Origin: Halomonas huangheensis
GTDB taxonomy: Bacteria; Pseudomonadota; Gammaproteobacteria; Pseudomonadales; Halomonadaceae
Direction: 5' to 3'
NCBI RefSeq assembly: GCF_001431725.1
Contig: NZ_CP013106.1
Span: 1,426,001-1,490,000 of the forward strand
DNA length: 64,000 nucleotides
The position numbers were made by a program, and so were the translations under genes. This document shows, piece by piece, positions 35,309-43,909 of this stretch. The notes beneath the pieces are model-generated. The model worked only from the letters and a program-made list of their open reading frames with translations. It did no database searches and was not told where the DNA came from. Within the stretch, counting starts at the first letter, position 1; the number at the start of each line of letters is the position of its first letter.

Positions 35309-36808
35309 TCAAGCAGTCTGCACGCTGCGATGACGGCGGTGGTGACGAATGGCGAGAACAATCGAGACAGCTGCCAGCACCAACAGAGCCAGCGATATGG
35401 GCCGAGTGAGGAACAGCATCCAGTTGTCGTCCGACATCAGCGCCCGGCGCAGGTTGGATTCGGCAATCGGACCAAGGATCACACCGAGTACCAAGGGTGC
35501 CAGTGGATAGCTGAGTTTGCTGAGGATGTAGCCGAAAATGCCGACGCCCAACAGTAGGTAGATGTCGGTAATGCGGTTGTTCAGCGCGAAGGCACCGATC
35601 ACGCAGCACACCAGTACCACCGGCACGATGATCGACTTCGGAATGGCGGTCACGCGCAGGAACAGTCGCATGCTGAATAGACATACCACCAGCACCATTG
35701 CGGCGGCCACCAGCATGGCCATGAACATGCCATAGACCAGATCGCCATGATCGAGTATCAATCTTGGCCCCACGCCGATGCCATGCACCATCAGCGAGGC
35801 CATCAGTACTGCATCCACGGCACTGCCGGGAATGCCCAGCGCGATCATCGGTATCAGGCCGCCGCCTGAAGTCGCCGAGTTGCCTGATTCAGAAGCAATC
35901 ACGCCTTCCGGGGTACCGGTACCGAATTTCTCGGGAGTTTTCGACGCGCGTTTGGCCTGATCATAGGCCAGCAGGTTGGCGATGCTGCCACCTGCGCCGG
36001 GTACCGCACCGATGAACACCCCGACAAACGATGAACGTACCAGGTTGACCGGGTAGCTGAGAGTCTCACGCATGCCGTCCAGCGGACGAAAGGAGACCTC
36101 TGTGGGCAGCAGGGGCTTGTTGTTTGCGACCTGGTCGGCGTCTTCGACTTCCGACAGCAACTGACTGACCGCAAAGATCCCGATCAGCACCACCAGAAAG
36201 GGGAAACCATTGGCCAGTAGGTCGCTGTCGAAGGTGAAGCGGGGCACCCCCATCATCGGGTCGGAGCCCACCGTGGCAATCAACAGCCCCAGTAATCCGC
36301 TCAACAGGCCCTTGAGCATTGATTTGCCGACCAGGCTGGCGACCACCGTCATGGCGAAGATGATCAGCGAGAAGTATTCCCAGGAGCCTAGTTTGACTGC
36401 CACCAGCGCTAGCGGGGGCGCAGCCACCATCAACACGATGGCACTGATCAAGGCGCCGAAGAATGACGCCCAGATGCCCAGTGCCAAGGCGCGTCCCGGT
36501 TGTCCTGCGCGAGCCATGGGAAAGGCATCAAAGGTGGTAGCGACCGAGGACGGCGTGCCAGGGATGCCCAGCAGCGCCGCCGAAATCAGGCCGCCGGAAT
36601 AGCCGCCGACGTAAACCGCCAGCATGGTGGCGACACCTTGCAGCGGTGGCATGGAGAACGTCAGTGGCAGTGTCAGCACGATCGCCATGGTGATGGTAAA
36701 ACCGGGAATCGCTGACGCGATCACACCGGCCACCACTCCCAACAGCATGGTAGCCATCGTGGAAAGGGTGAATAGCTGGTCCATGCCGGACAGCAGCGCA
36801 TCCATCAT
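35309..36808 (-). CDS. tctA: Tripartite tricarboxylate transporter, large permease TctA (system 3)
   Basis: A 499-residue TctA: VIASAIPGFTITMAIVLTLPLTF, YVGGYSGGLISAALLGIPGTPSS, and later GAVPGAGGSIANLLAYDQAK and GIPGSAVDAVLMASL. The start at 36808 follows AGGA; an upstream in-frame Met at 36841 has no SD. The protein is more diverged from systems 1 and 2 (GYSGG in place of AMYGG), so its substrate may differ. Confidence 0.92.
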   Translation of the reverse strand: MMDALLSGMDQLFTLSTMATMLLGVVAGVIASAIPGFTITMAIVLTLPLTFSMPPLQGVATMLAVYVGGYSGGLISAALLGIPGTPSSVATTFDAFPMARAGQPGRALALGIWASFFGALISAIVLMVAAPPLALVAVKLGSWEYFSLIIFAMTVVASLVGKSMLKGLLSGLLGLLIATVGSDPMMGVPRFTFDSDLLANGFPFLVVLIGIFAVSQLLSEVEDADQVANNKPLLPTEVSFRPLDGMRETLSYPVNLVRSSFVGVFIGAVPGAGGSIANLLAYDQAKRASKTPEKFGTGTPEGVIASESGNSATSGGGLIPMIALGIPGSAVDAVLMASLMVHGIGVGPRLILDHGDLVYGMFMAMLVAAAMVLVVCLFSMRLFLRVTAIPKSIIVPVVLVCCVIGAFALNNRITDIYLLLGVGIFGYILSKLSYPLAPLVLGVILGPIAESNLRRALMSDDNWMLFLTRPISLALLVLAAVSIVLAIRHHRRHRSVQTA

Positions 36809-36898
36809 GTTGGCATTCCTCTGTGATGATGGGTTCTGCAATGACTGGTTTTGTCGCTATTGGCCGTGTTGCTGGTGAGTATGTCGCGATTGAGCATG

Positions 36899-37453
36899 TC
36901 AGCCGAGCAGACCCCGCGGCAGGCTGATGACAAAGACCTCGCGGAACAGCAGGTCAATACCGAAGGAGAAACACAGCGCGATGACCAGCGCGATTGCCAG
37001 GCTGCGGGGAGTGCGCGCACCGAGCAGCCATTGCCCTGCGAGTACAAAACCCAGTGACGCCAGCGCAAATCCCAACCAGGGCACACAAAGGATGTAGACG
37101 GCCAATAGAGCCAGTACACCGAAGGCCAGACGATGGCGCTTGATCCACTCGCTGACCATTCCCGGTTTGCCCGCAGGTAGAGCGCGAAAGCGACGCAGCT
37201 CCTTGACCATGATGGCCAGGTTGATGACCACCAGGATGGCCAGTACCAGGCGCGGAAAACTGCCGGAACCCAGCGGTTCCCACATCGAGGAGGGCAGGTT
37301 ACCCGCCTGCAGGAATAGCGCGGTGAACAGCAGCGCAAGGCAGCCATTCAAGATCAGATGAGCCAGTGGTTCACCGCGGTTCATCTCTCTGCGCTGTGGC
37401 GATGGAACGGGCCGCTCCTCCGAGGAGGAGCGGGATGAGGATGGAGCGTTCAT
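36899..37453 (-). CDS. tctB: Tripartite tricarboxylate transporter, small permease TctB (system 3)
   Basis: A 184-residue TctB with a 25-residue Ser/Arg-rich N-terminal tail, then four helices (LNGCLALLFTALFLQAGNLPSSMW; LGSGSFPRLVLAILVVINLAIM; LAFGVLALLAVYILCVPWLGFALASLGFVLAGQWLLG; LAIALVIALCFSFGIDLLF). It overlaps the tctC end by 4 bases (ATGA), unlike system 2, where a hairpin separates them. Confidence 0.88.
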   Translation of the reverse strand: MNAPSSSRSSSEERPVPSPQRREMNRGEPLAHLILNGCLALLFTALFLQAGNLPSSMWEPLGSGSFPRLVLAILVVINLAIMVKELRRFRALPAGKPGMVSEWIKRHRLAFGVLALLAVYILCVPWLGFALASLGFVLAGQWLLGARTPRSLAIALVIALCFSFGIDLLFREVFVISLPRGLLG

Positions 37454-38418
37454 CGTGCCAACTTCCCAGCGAGGCGCTCGATGGTGGCATTGGTCTGCTC
37501 GAGGTATTCAGCGAAGGCCTCGGGCCCTTCATAGACTACGCTGGCACCAGCATTGTGGACTTCCCTGGCGTACTGTTCGTCGCCACTCATGGCTTCGAAG
37601 GCGGCAGCCAGGGTGTCGACCTGTGCCTGAGGAGTCCCCTTGGGGGCAAGAATGCCGCGAACGATATTCAGCTTGAGTTCGGGGTGGCCCAACTCGGCGA
37701 AGGTCGGCACATCCGGCGTTTCCTGCTGGCGCTCTTCACTGCCAACCGCGAGGAAGCGCAGATCCCCATTCTTGACGAACTCACCACTGGATGAGATATC
37801 GCCGATGGCGGCATCGATATGGCCACCGACCAGCGCGCGAATGCGCTCACCGGTACCCTCGAAACCGACATAGCGGAACTGGAGATCCTCGGCCTCTTCC
37901 ATCATCGCAGCATGAAGGTGGGGCACTCCGCCGAGGGTAACGCCGAAGCGGATCTCACCCGGGTGTTCGCTGGCGTACTCGACGAATTCCTCATAGGTGG
38001 TATAGGGCGCATCGCCCGGCACCGTCAGGTACTGAGGCGATTGAGTGACGGCAGCAACCGGCGTGAAGTCATCCCAGTTCTGCTGAGTCAGACCGGTGTG
38101 GTGCGCCACCATCAAGCCCTCGTGCACCTGACCGATGGTGTAGCCATCGGCATCGCGGCGCGCGAGGTCCTTGAGTCCGGTGGTGCCGCTGACACCAGGC
38201 ATGTTGATGACCGGCAGCGCCTGGCCGAGATGCTCCTCGGCATGGTGCGACACCAGTCGCATCAGGGTGTCGCTACCGCCACCCGGCGACCAGGGGACGA
38301 TGAATTCCACTGGCTTGTCGGGATAGCTATCATCCTGGGCCAGACTCACCGAGGCCGTGCCCATTGCCAGGCTGGCAGCCAATATCGCGGTGGTCATAGT
38401 AAAAGTTCGCTTGCCCAT
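37450..38418 (-). CDS. tctC: TTT periplasmic substrate-binding protein TctC (system 3)
   Basis: A 322-residue TctC. MGKRTFTMTTAILAASLAMGTASVSLA is a signal peptide, and the mature part has PDKPVEFIVPWSPGGGSDTLMRLVSHH, the typical ligand loop. I start at 38418, preceded by GAGGA; the longer frame to 38613 runs through tandem repeats. The leader carries six 16-bp repeats with CAACAATC motifs, and AACAACAAG directly before the SD, strongly suggesting post-transcriptional control. Confidence 0.9.
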   Translation of the reverse strand: MGKRTFTMTTAILAASLAMGTASVSLAQDDSYPDKPVEFIVPWSPGGGSDTLMRLVSHHAEEHLGQALPVINMPGVSGTTGLKDLARRDADGYTIGQVHEGLMVAHHTGLTQQNWDDFTPVAAVTQSPQYLTVPGDAPYTTYEEFVEYASEHPGEIRFGVTLGGVPHLHAAMMEEAEDLQFRYVGFEGTGERIRALVGGHIDAAIGDISSSGEFVKNGDLRFLAVGSEERQQETPDVPTFAELGHPELKLNIVRGILAPKGTPQAQVDTLAAAFEAMSGDEQYAREVHNAGASVVYEGPEAFAEYLEQTNATIERLAGKLAR

Positions 38419-38422
38419 CGGA

Positions 38423-38442
38423 GGAGTCCTCTTGTTGTTGAT
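38423..38442 (-). promoter_or_regulatory. AACAACAAGAGGA motif at the tctC ribosome binding site
   Basis: In the transcript AACAACAAG runs directly into the GAGGA Shine-Dalgarno of tctC. This is close to the CA motif (AAnAAnAA by the RBS) through which Hfq and Crc repress catabolic genes in pseudomonads. Presence of Crc in this organism is not shown by the window. Confidence 0.5.
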
Positions 38443-38532
38443 ATGAGAGATTGTTGATATGAGAGATTGTTGATATGAGCGATTGTTGAAATGAGCGGTT
38501 GTTAATATGAGCGGTTGTCGATATGAACTGCT
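38437..38532. repeat. Six 16-bp tandem repeats in the tctC leader
   Basis: Units begin at 38437, 38453, 38469, 38485, 38501 and 38517. The first two are identical (GTTGATATGAGAGATT) and the others differ by one to several bases. In the transcript nearly every unit presents CAACAAUC or CAACAACC. No spacer/repeat alternation exists, so this is not a CRISPR array. Confidence 0.85.
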
Positions 38533-38560
38533 CTTACTCTTACTCTTGCTCTTGCTCTGG
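38531..38560. repeat. Five 6-bp tandem repeats (CTCTTA/CTCTTG)
   Basis: CTCTTA, CTCTTA, CTCTTG, CTCTTG and CTCTGG follow the 16-bp array directly. Such short repeats are prone to slippage, so promoter spacing may vary between isolates. Confidence 0.7.
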
Positions 38561-38581
38561 TTCTGAATGGAAGCGTGAGCG

Positions 38582-38602
38582 GCGCCGAATCGATATCGGC
38601 GC
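38582..38602 (-). terminator. Hairpin after the CHR operon
   Basis: GCGCCGA and TCGGCGC form a 7-bp stem 18 bp past the stop of the 38621-39151 gene on the minus strand. There is no T run. It possibly ends the NhaC-GGT-CHR transcript and separates it from the tctC leader. Confidence 0.4.
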
Positions 38603-38620
38603 GACTTGCCCATTCCAGTA

Positions 38621-39151
38621 TCAGCCCAGCAACAGCGCGCCGTAGCCGAGGCCGAAGCACACCACCAGTGCCGGATGAATGCGTGTCTTCAGCAGCAGTG
38701 CCGCCGCGACGGCTGCGATGATCAGGGTGTGCAACCAGCCGGAGGCATCAACGCCTTCCTGTAGAAAGCTCCAGGTCAAGCCGGCCATCAACACCATGAC
38801 CACCGGGCGTACCCACTGACTCATCGACTTGACCTTGATCGAGTCGCGGTAGCGGTACAGGGTGCCCAGCGCTACCAGCATCAACAGGAGCGAAGGGCCG
38901 ACGGTGGCGAACAGTGCGACGAAGGCGCCGCCGATACCGGCAACGTCATAACCGATATAGCCGGCCATCTTGGTGGCGATGGGGCTGGGCAGAGCGTTGC
39001 CGAGGGCCAGGGTTTCGGCGAACTGCTGGTGCGTCATCCAGCCGTAGGTGCCGACTACCTCGTTCTCGACCAATGGAATGATCGCCGGGCCACCGCCGTA
39101 ACCAACGATGTTGGGGATGAAGAAGGCGAGAAACAGCTCCCAGTAGATCAT
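38621..39151 (-). CDS. Half-size CHR (ChrA-domain) transporter, subunit 2
   Basis: A 176-residue single-CHR-domain membrane protein. FFIPNIVGYGGGPAIIPLVENEVV (the GGGP loop) and LALGNALPSPIATKMAGYIGY are family signatures. Its start overlaps the preceding CHR gene by 4 bases. Short CHR proteins work as pairs in opposite orientation and export chromate in known cases. With a gamma-glutamyltransferase and NhaC in the same operon, another anion substrate is equally likely. Confidence 0.87.
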   Translation of the reverse strand: MIYWELFLAFFIPNIVGYGGGPAIIPLVENEVVGTYGWMTHQQFAETLALGNALPSPIATKMAGYIGYDVAGIGGAFVALFATVGPSLLLMLVALGTLYRYRDSIKVKSMSQWVRPVVMVLMAGLTWSFLQEGVDASGWLHTLIIAAVAAALLLKTRIHPALVVCFGLGYGALLLG

Positions 39152-39768
39152 GGCGCAGACTCCTCATTCTTCTGGAGGTCTGACTTGCGGCGTTGAGGGT
39201 CCGGGCGCAGCAGAGCCGCGATCAGAATGCCGCCGATCACCAGCCCCGGGTGTACGCCGAGCACGAGAATCAGCACTCCCGCCACAACGCCCATCGCCAG
39301 GGTCGCAATCAAGCCCATTCCGGCGCGGGACTTGGCGAAGAAGTCCCAGGTCAGTTGCGCCATCATCACCATCACCACCGGCACCACACCAAGGCCCATG
39401 CCATGCACCCAGCGCTGGTCGCCGAACAGCGCATAGATACCCAGCAGGCCGATCATGGCGATGACCAATGGCACCGTCACCGCGACCACGGCATTGATCG
39501 CACCGAAGGCACCGCCAACGCGATAACCAATATAACCAGCCATCTTGGTGGCTATCGGGCCGGGCAGCGTATTACCGATGGCCAGCACGTCAGCGAAGGC
39601 TTCGTCATCCATCCATGCGTAGCGTTTGACGACTTCCTGGTGGACCAGCGGGATCATCGAAGGACCGCCGCCGAAGCCGAAGATGCCGATACGGAAGAAG
39701 GCCATGAACAAGTGGCCCTGTCCGCGGACAGAATGTGGCGTGTCGGGAGAGGAATCGACCATGGTCAC
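39148..39768 (-). CDS. Half-size CHR (ChrA-domain) transporter, subunit 1
   Basis: A 206-residue single-CHR-domain membrane protein: FFRIGIFGFGGGPSMIPLVHQEVV and LAIGNTLPGPIATKMAGYIGY, then further helices and a charged C-terminal tail. The frame opens with GTG at 39768 overlapping the stop of the gamma-glutamyltransferase (GTGA); ATG at 39762 is an alternative start. It pairs with the next gene to form the two halves of the transporter. Confidence 0.87.
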   Translation of the reverse strand: MTMVDSSPDTPHSVRGQGHLFMAFFRIGIFGFGGGPSMIPLVHQEVVKRYAWMDDEAFADVLAIGNTLPGPIATKMAGYIGYRVGGAFGAINAVVAVTVPLVIAMIGLLGIYALFGDQRWVHGMGLGVVPVVMVMMAQLTWDFFAKSRAGMGLIATLAMGVVAGVLILVLGVHPGLVIGGILIAALLRPDPQRRKSDLQKNEESAP

Positions 39769-41426
39769 AGCACCGCAATGGCGGCATCGGTGCGTGGCTC
39801 AGTGCCGCCACAGTAAATACCGGTGTCGGGGTCGCGCAGGATCACCTGGCCGCGGCCATAGCTGCGGCTGTCATGGGCGACCTGCATATCGTGCCCACGT
39901 GCCGACATGGCACGCACCAGCGCCGGGGTGTAACCGTGCTCGATGCCGATGGTGCGTTCGCCCAGCCACTGCCAACGTGGAGCGTCCAGCGCGGACTGCG
40001 GGTTGAGCCCGAAATCGACCAGGTTCATCACTACCTGAACATGACCCTGAGGCTGCATGAATCCCCCCATCACACCAAAGGGGCCCAGCGCTTTACCGCC
40101 ACGGGTCAGGAAGCCGGGAATGATGGTGTGAAAGGTCTTCTTGCCGGGTTGCAGGCAGTTATCGTGGGTCTTGTCGAGGCTGAAATCATGACCACGGTTC
40201 TGCAGCGCGATGCCGGTATCCGGGACCACGATCCCCGAGCCGAAGCCGTGATAGTTGCTCTGGATGAACGACACCATGTTGCCGTCTGCATCGGCAGTGG
40301 CCAGGTAGACGGTACCACCGGCATTGGGCTTACCCGGTTGCGGGTCGATGGCCTGTTCGCCGATCAGTGAGCGGCGCTGTTCGGTATAGGCATCCGACAA
40401 CAGTTGTTCGACCGACCAGCTCATATGGTCGGGCTGAGAGATGTGCGCCTTGCCGTCGGTGTAGGCCAGCTTCATGGCCTCGAGCTGGCGGTGCAGCAGT
40501 TGCGGATCATCGCGGTGAGAAGGGGGGAAACCATCCAGAATGCGCAATGCCATGAGCGCCACCAGGCCCTGGCCATTGGGCGGGATTTCCCAGACATCGA
40601 CGTCGCGATAGCGTGCCGAAATCGGCTCGACCCATTCAGGGTGATAGCCCGCCAGGTCTTCCTTGCGCAGCAAGCCGCCGGTGTCGCGCGAGAAGGCATC
40701 GATCTGGTCCGCCAGTTCGCCGCGATAGAAGCTTTCCGCTTGAGTGCTGGCAATGCTCTCGAGGGTGCGGGCCTGGGCTTCGCAGCGCCACCAATCACCT
40801 GTCTGGGGCGCCTCGCCATCAACGGTAAAGGTCTCGAACCAGGGGCGGGTTGCGGCGCCTTTTTCCAGTTTGCGCTTGAAGTTGGCAGTATCACGCTGCC
40901 ACAGGCTGGCAATGATCGGAGACACCGGAAAGCCATCGCGCGCCAGGCGAATCGCGGGCTCAAGCAAGCTGGCGAAGTCGAGCTTGCCGAAGCGGCGTGA
41001 CAGTTCCGCCCAGGCAGAAGGCGTGCCGGGTACCGTGACCGGCGTCCAGCCGTAGAGCGGCATGCTGTCGTGTCCGGCCTCGCGTACGGCCTCTCGAGTC
41101 AGCGCCGCCGGCGCTGTGCCACTGGCATTCAGGCCGTGGAGCTGGCCATTGCCCTGCTGATCGCTGGCGATCCACACCAGCGCGAAGGCATCGCCGCCGA
41201 TACCGCAGCCGGTAGGCTCGACCACCGTCAAGGCTGCCGCTGTGGCGATTGCCGCATCTACCGCATTGCCGCCCTGAGCCAGAATATCGCGACCGACCTG
41301 AGCGGCCTGTGGCTGTGATGCCGCCACCATGCCATTGCGCGAATAGGTCGGGCTGCGGCGAGAGGGATAGGGCGTCGCATCGGGATAGCCCTTGGCGTCA
41401 GTATCGTTCGGGACCAGCGTAGTCAT
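39765..41426 (-). CDS. Gamma-glutamyltransferase family protein (Ntn hydrolase), no signal peptide
   Basis: A 553-residue GGT-family precursor: NGMVAASQPQAAQVGRDILAQGGNAVDAAIATAAALTVVEPTGCGIGGD near the start, and the autocleavage/nucleophile region with Thr in AGGTVYLATADADGNMVSFIQSN. PFGVMGGFMQPQGHVQV lies near the end. Unlike periplasmic GGTs it lacks a signal peptide, so it should act in the cytoplasm on a gamma-glutamyl or similar amide. AGGAG precedes the 41426 start. It is co-transcribed with NhaC (43 bp upstream) and the CHR pair. Confidence 0.88.
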   Translation of the reverse strand: MTTLVPNDTDAKGYPDATPYPSRRSPTYSRNGMVAASQPQAAQVGRDILAQGGNAVDAAIATAAALTVVEPTGCGIGGDAFALVWIASDQQGNGQLHGLNASGTAPAALTREAVREAGHDSMPLYGWTPVTVPGTPSAWAELSRRFGKLDFASLLEPAIRLARDGFPVSPIIASLWQRDTANFKRKLEKGAATRPWFETFTVDGEAPQTGDWWRCEAQARTLESIASTQAESFYRGELADQIDAFSRDTGGLLRKEDLAGYHPEWVEPISARYRDVDVWEIPPNGQGLVALMALRILDGFPPSHRDDPQLLHRQLEAMKLAYTDGKAHISQPDHMSWSVEQLLSDAYTEQRRSLIGEQAIDPQPGKPNAGGTVYLATADADGNMVSFIQSNYHGFGSGIVVPDTGIALQNRGHDFSLDKTHDNCLQPGKKTFHTIIPGFLTRGGKALGPFGVMGGFMQPQGHVQVVMNLVDFGLNPQSALDAPRWQWLGERTIGIEHGYTPALVRAMSARGHDMQVAHDSRSYGRGQVILRDPDTGIYCGGTEPRTDAAIAVL

Positions 41427-41469
41427 GGCGGCTCCTGTCATGGCTATTGAAGGTGGTTGTTGAAAATGG

Positions 41470-42912
41470 CTAGCGAGTCGACTGAGAAGTACTCAGGCGC
41501 TGTGTCGCGTGCTGATGACCGAGACCAATACCGGTCAGTACGTAGAACAGCGAGAACAGAATCGTTGCGTAGCAGAGAATCGCGTAGATGAAGAAGTCCG
41601 CCGTCGAGACGCCCAGCGTGGCGGCAGTAAAGGCGCCTGTGACACCCCAGGGCACCAGCGGGGAAAGGGTGGTGCCGGTATCTTCCATGATGCGCGACAG
41701 ATTCTTCGTCGGTGTGCCGCTGTTGGCCACCAATGGGCGCAGCAGCGGCCCCAGCAATGAAAAGGTCACGTAATAGCTGCCAGTCAGCAGGAAGGCCAGA
41801 CTGTGTAGGCCCATGGATCCGCCGAGCACCTGACGGCGTCCGGCCTGGCGCTTGTTGAGCATGGTGATCGCGGCATCCAGGGTACCGGCACTCTTGAACG
41901 GTGTGCCCAGCACGGAGGCGGCGATCAGCACCGCGACGGTCGACATCATGCTTTGTAGGCCGCCACGCGAGAGCATGTCGTCAATCATTTCGATGCCAGT
42001 GTTGGCGGCGTAGCCACCATTCATTGCCTGGCCGATCTCGGAGAGGCTGGCGTGTTGCAATAGCAGCGCAATGCAGGCACCACTCGCGATACCGATGGCA
42101 AAGGACGGCAGTACCGGCTTCTTCAACAGGATGCAGCCGAATACCACCAGCGGTGGAATCAGGGTGATCAGGTTGGTGTTGAACAGCGTGTGAAGTGTCG
42201 AGATGATCTCGGAGGTCTGCTCGGCAGTGCCGATTTCCGCAACACTGATACTGCTGCCCAACCAGGCGTAGACGCCTAACGCGATCAGGTAAGCGGGGAG
42301 GGTGGAATACAGCATATGACGAATGTGGCTGACGATATTGACCTCGCACACCGCTGCGGCCATGACGGTGGTGTCCGACAGCGGCGAAAGCTTATCGCCG
42401 AAGAAGGTACCGGTGATGATCGCGCCGGCGGCCCAGGCGGGCGGGATATCGAGGCCGATCGCAACTCCCATCAGGGCCACACCAATGGTGCTCAGCGTAC
42501 CCCAGGACGTGCCAGCCATGATCGACATCATCGAGCATGACAGGCAAGCCACCACCAGAAACAACGCAGGGGTCAGCAGCTCCAGACCGAGGGTTACCAT
42601 CGCTGGAATGGTGCCAGACAGCATCCACACGCCAACCATCATGCCGACGCAGATCAGAATCAGGATAGGCACCAGCATGGCCTGAATGCCCTTGAGCAGA
42701 TCGGCTTCCAGGCGTGCCCAGGGAATCCCCCACAACAGGCACAGGCCCATGGCCAGGCTACCGGCAACGATCAGCGACACCGCCGTGGGGATACCCAACA
42801 GCATGATGGAGACAAGCAGGGTGCCGATAGCAATGCACAGTAGCATCAGGTGACGAAAGCCGCTGAGTGATGGCGAGACGATAGTCTCAGCGGTAGTGCT
42901 GGAGTCGGACAT
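41470..42912 (-). CDS. nhaC: NhaC family Na+/H+ antiporter-like transporter
   Basis: A 480-residue membrane protein with 11-12 helices and NhaC landmarks: SCSMMSIMAGTSWGTLSTIGVALMGV, GAIITGTFFGDKLSPLSDTTVMAAAV, and late MEDTGTTLSPLVPWGVTGAFTAATLGVS. Members exchange Na+ for H+ or for an organic solute such as malate and lactate. As first gene of an operon with GGT it may import a substrate rather than only extrude Na+. CCACAACAACG lies about 40 bases upstream in the leader. Confidence 0.88.
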   Translation of the reverse strand: MSDSSTTAETIVSPSLSGFRHLMLLCIAIGTLLVSIMLLGIPTAVSLIVAGSLAMGLCLLWGIPWARLEADLLKGIQAMLVPILILICVGMMVGVWMLSGTIPAMVTLGLELLTPALFLVVACLSCSMMSIMAGTSWGTLSTIGVALMGVAIGLDIPPAWAAGAIITGTFFGDKLSPLSDTTVMAAAVCEVNIVSHIRHMLYSTLPAYLIALGVYAWLGSSISVAEIGTAEQTSEIISTLHTLFNTNLITLIPPLVVFGCILLKKPVLPSFAIGIASGACIALLLQHASLSEIGQAMNGGYAANTGIEMIDDMLSRGGLQSMMSTVAVLIAASVLGTPFKSAGTLDAAITMLNKRQAGRRQVLGGSMGLHSLAFLLTGSYYVTFSLLGPLLRPLVANSGTPTKNLSRIMEDTGTTLSPLVPWGVTGAFTAATLGVSTADFFIYAILCYATILFSLFYVLTGIGLGHQHATQRLSTSQSTR

Positions 42913-43209
42913 GATCGTTTCTCTAAGCTGGGGTTTTATCGTTGTTGTGGTGCGTTCTGTACTGCTTGATCGCGTGCTTGTTGGTCGTGATGACCTGTGC
43001 CAATAATTCGATTGTTGTGTTAAAAATCGCTCTAAGTTGAAATAATCGATTTTTTTCGACTATGCCCTGGCGCTTGGCGAACGTCAATCCAGCACGTAAC
43101 CTGCATTCTCATTGGCAAGCGCGCAGCGGGCGAAGTGGGCGACGAGGGTGGCCAGGATGACAGGAGTGACAAGAGTGACAGGAGTGGCGAGAGAGATGAG
43201 AATGACGGT
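42913..43209. promoter_or_regulatory. Divergent regulatory region between nhaC and the GntR gene
   Basis: About 300 bp. An AT-rich core near 43000-43060 holds TCGATT (43007) and AATCGA (43041) as an inverted pair, with TAAAAATCG and TTGAAATAATCG between them. It is a likely promoter/operator area for both directions. GTGACA-GA-type short repeats lie at 43158-43195. Confidence 0.4.
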
Positions 43210-43896
43210 ATGACTACCCCCCATTCGCTGTATTCCAGTCCCGTCACCGGTGCAGCCGGCGAGACGGCCGCAAGCCAGGCCTTCGAGGCCATCAAGCGCG
43301 ACCTGATTCGCGGCCGTTTCGCGGCGGGCGAGAAGCTCGCCATCAGCGCCTTGAAATCGGAATACCAGATAGGGTTGAGTCCTCTGCGCGAGGCCCTCAA
43401 TCGTCTCTCGGCCTATGGCCTGTTGGAACAGCATAATCAGCGTGGTTTCCGCGTCCCGCCTCTGTCGGCGCAGGAACTGGAAGACATCGCCGGACTGCGC
43501 ATTCAACTCGAGTGCATGGCGCTGACCCAAGCCATGCAACAGGGTGATGCCGAATGGGAATCACAACTGCTGGCGGCGCATCATCGCCTGATGCGCGCAG
43601 ACCAGGCGCCTGCCGAGCTGGAACAATGGGAGCAGGCGCACCTGCGTTTTCATAGCACGTTGCTGGCACCCTGTGGCTCACATTGGCTGTTGCGCTTCAT
43701 CAGTCAGTTACATGATCAATTCGATCGCTATCGGCGTCTGGCTCCCCCCAACCCGGCGATTCGCGCACAGCTTGACGCCCAACACAGCGAACTGGTGGAG
43801 ATGGCTCTGGAACGACGTATCCAGGACGCACGCCATCTGCTGGAAAAGCATATCCAGTTGTCATGGCAGGTGGCGAAGGGCGCTACCGAGTCCTGA
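43210..43896 (+). CDS. GntR family (FCD-type) transcriptional regulator
   Basis: A 228-residue regulator. The N-terminal winged helix is seen in QAFEAIKRDLIRGRFAAGEKLAISALKSEYQIGLSPLREALNRLSAYGLLEQ, then an FCD domain (DIAGLRIQLECMALTQAM; HLRFHSTLL; HSELVEMALERRIQDARHLLEKHI). I start at ATG 43210; an in-frame GTG at 43135 would add a repetitive acidic stretch. It is divergent from the nhaC operon, which it probably controls. Confidence 0.86.
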   Translation: MTTPHSLYSSPVTGAAGETAASQAFEAIKRDLIRGRFAAGEKLAISALKSEYQIGLSPLREALNRLSAYGLLEQHNQRGFRVPPLSAQELEDIAGLRIQLECMALTQAMQQGDAEWESQLLAAHHRLMRADQAPAELEQWEQAHLRFHSTLLAPCGSHWLLRFISQLHDQFDRYRRLAPPNPAIRAQLDAQHSELVEMALERRIQDARHLLEKHIQLSWQVAKGATES

Positions 43897-43909
43897 TAGC
43901 GGGCTGGCG

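Noticed and set aside
35100..35684. An N-terminal extension of the YgiN-like protein
   Set aside because: It reads through the tctA terminator and 13-bp repeats and has no SD; the ABM domain starts at 35099 with a good SD.
38437..38532. Possible CRISPR array
   Set aside because: The 16-bp units are contiguous, with no unique spacers and no cas genes.
43135..43209. GTG start extending the GntR gene at 43210
   Set aside because: The extension is a repetitive Asp/Ser/Arg stretch produced by short DNA repeats, and the ATG at 43210 suits the domain boundary.
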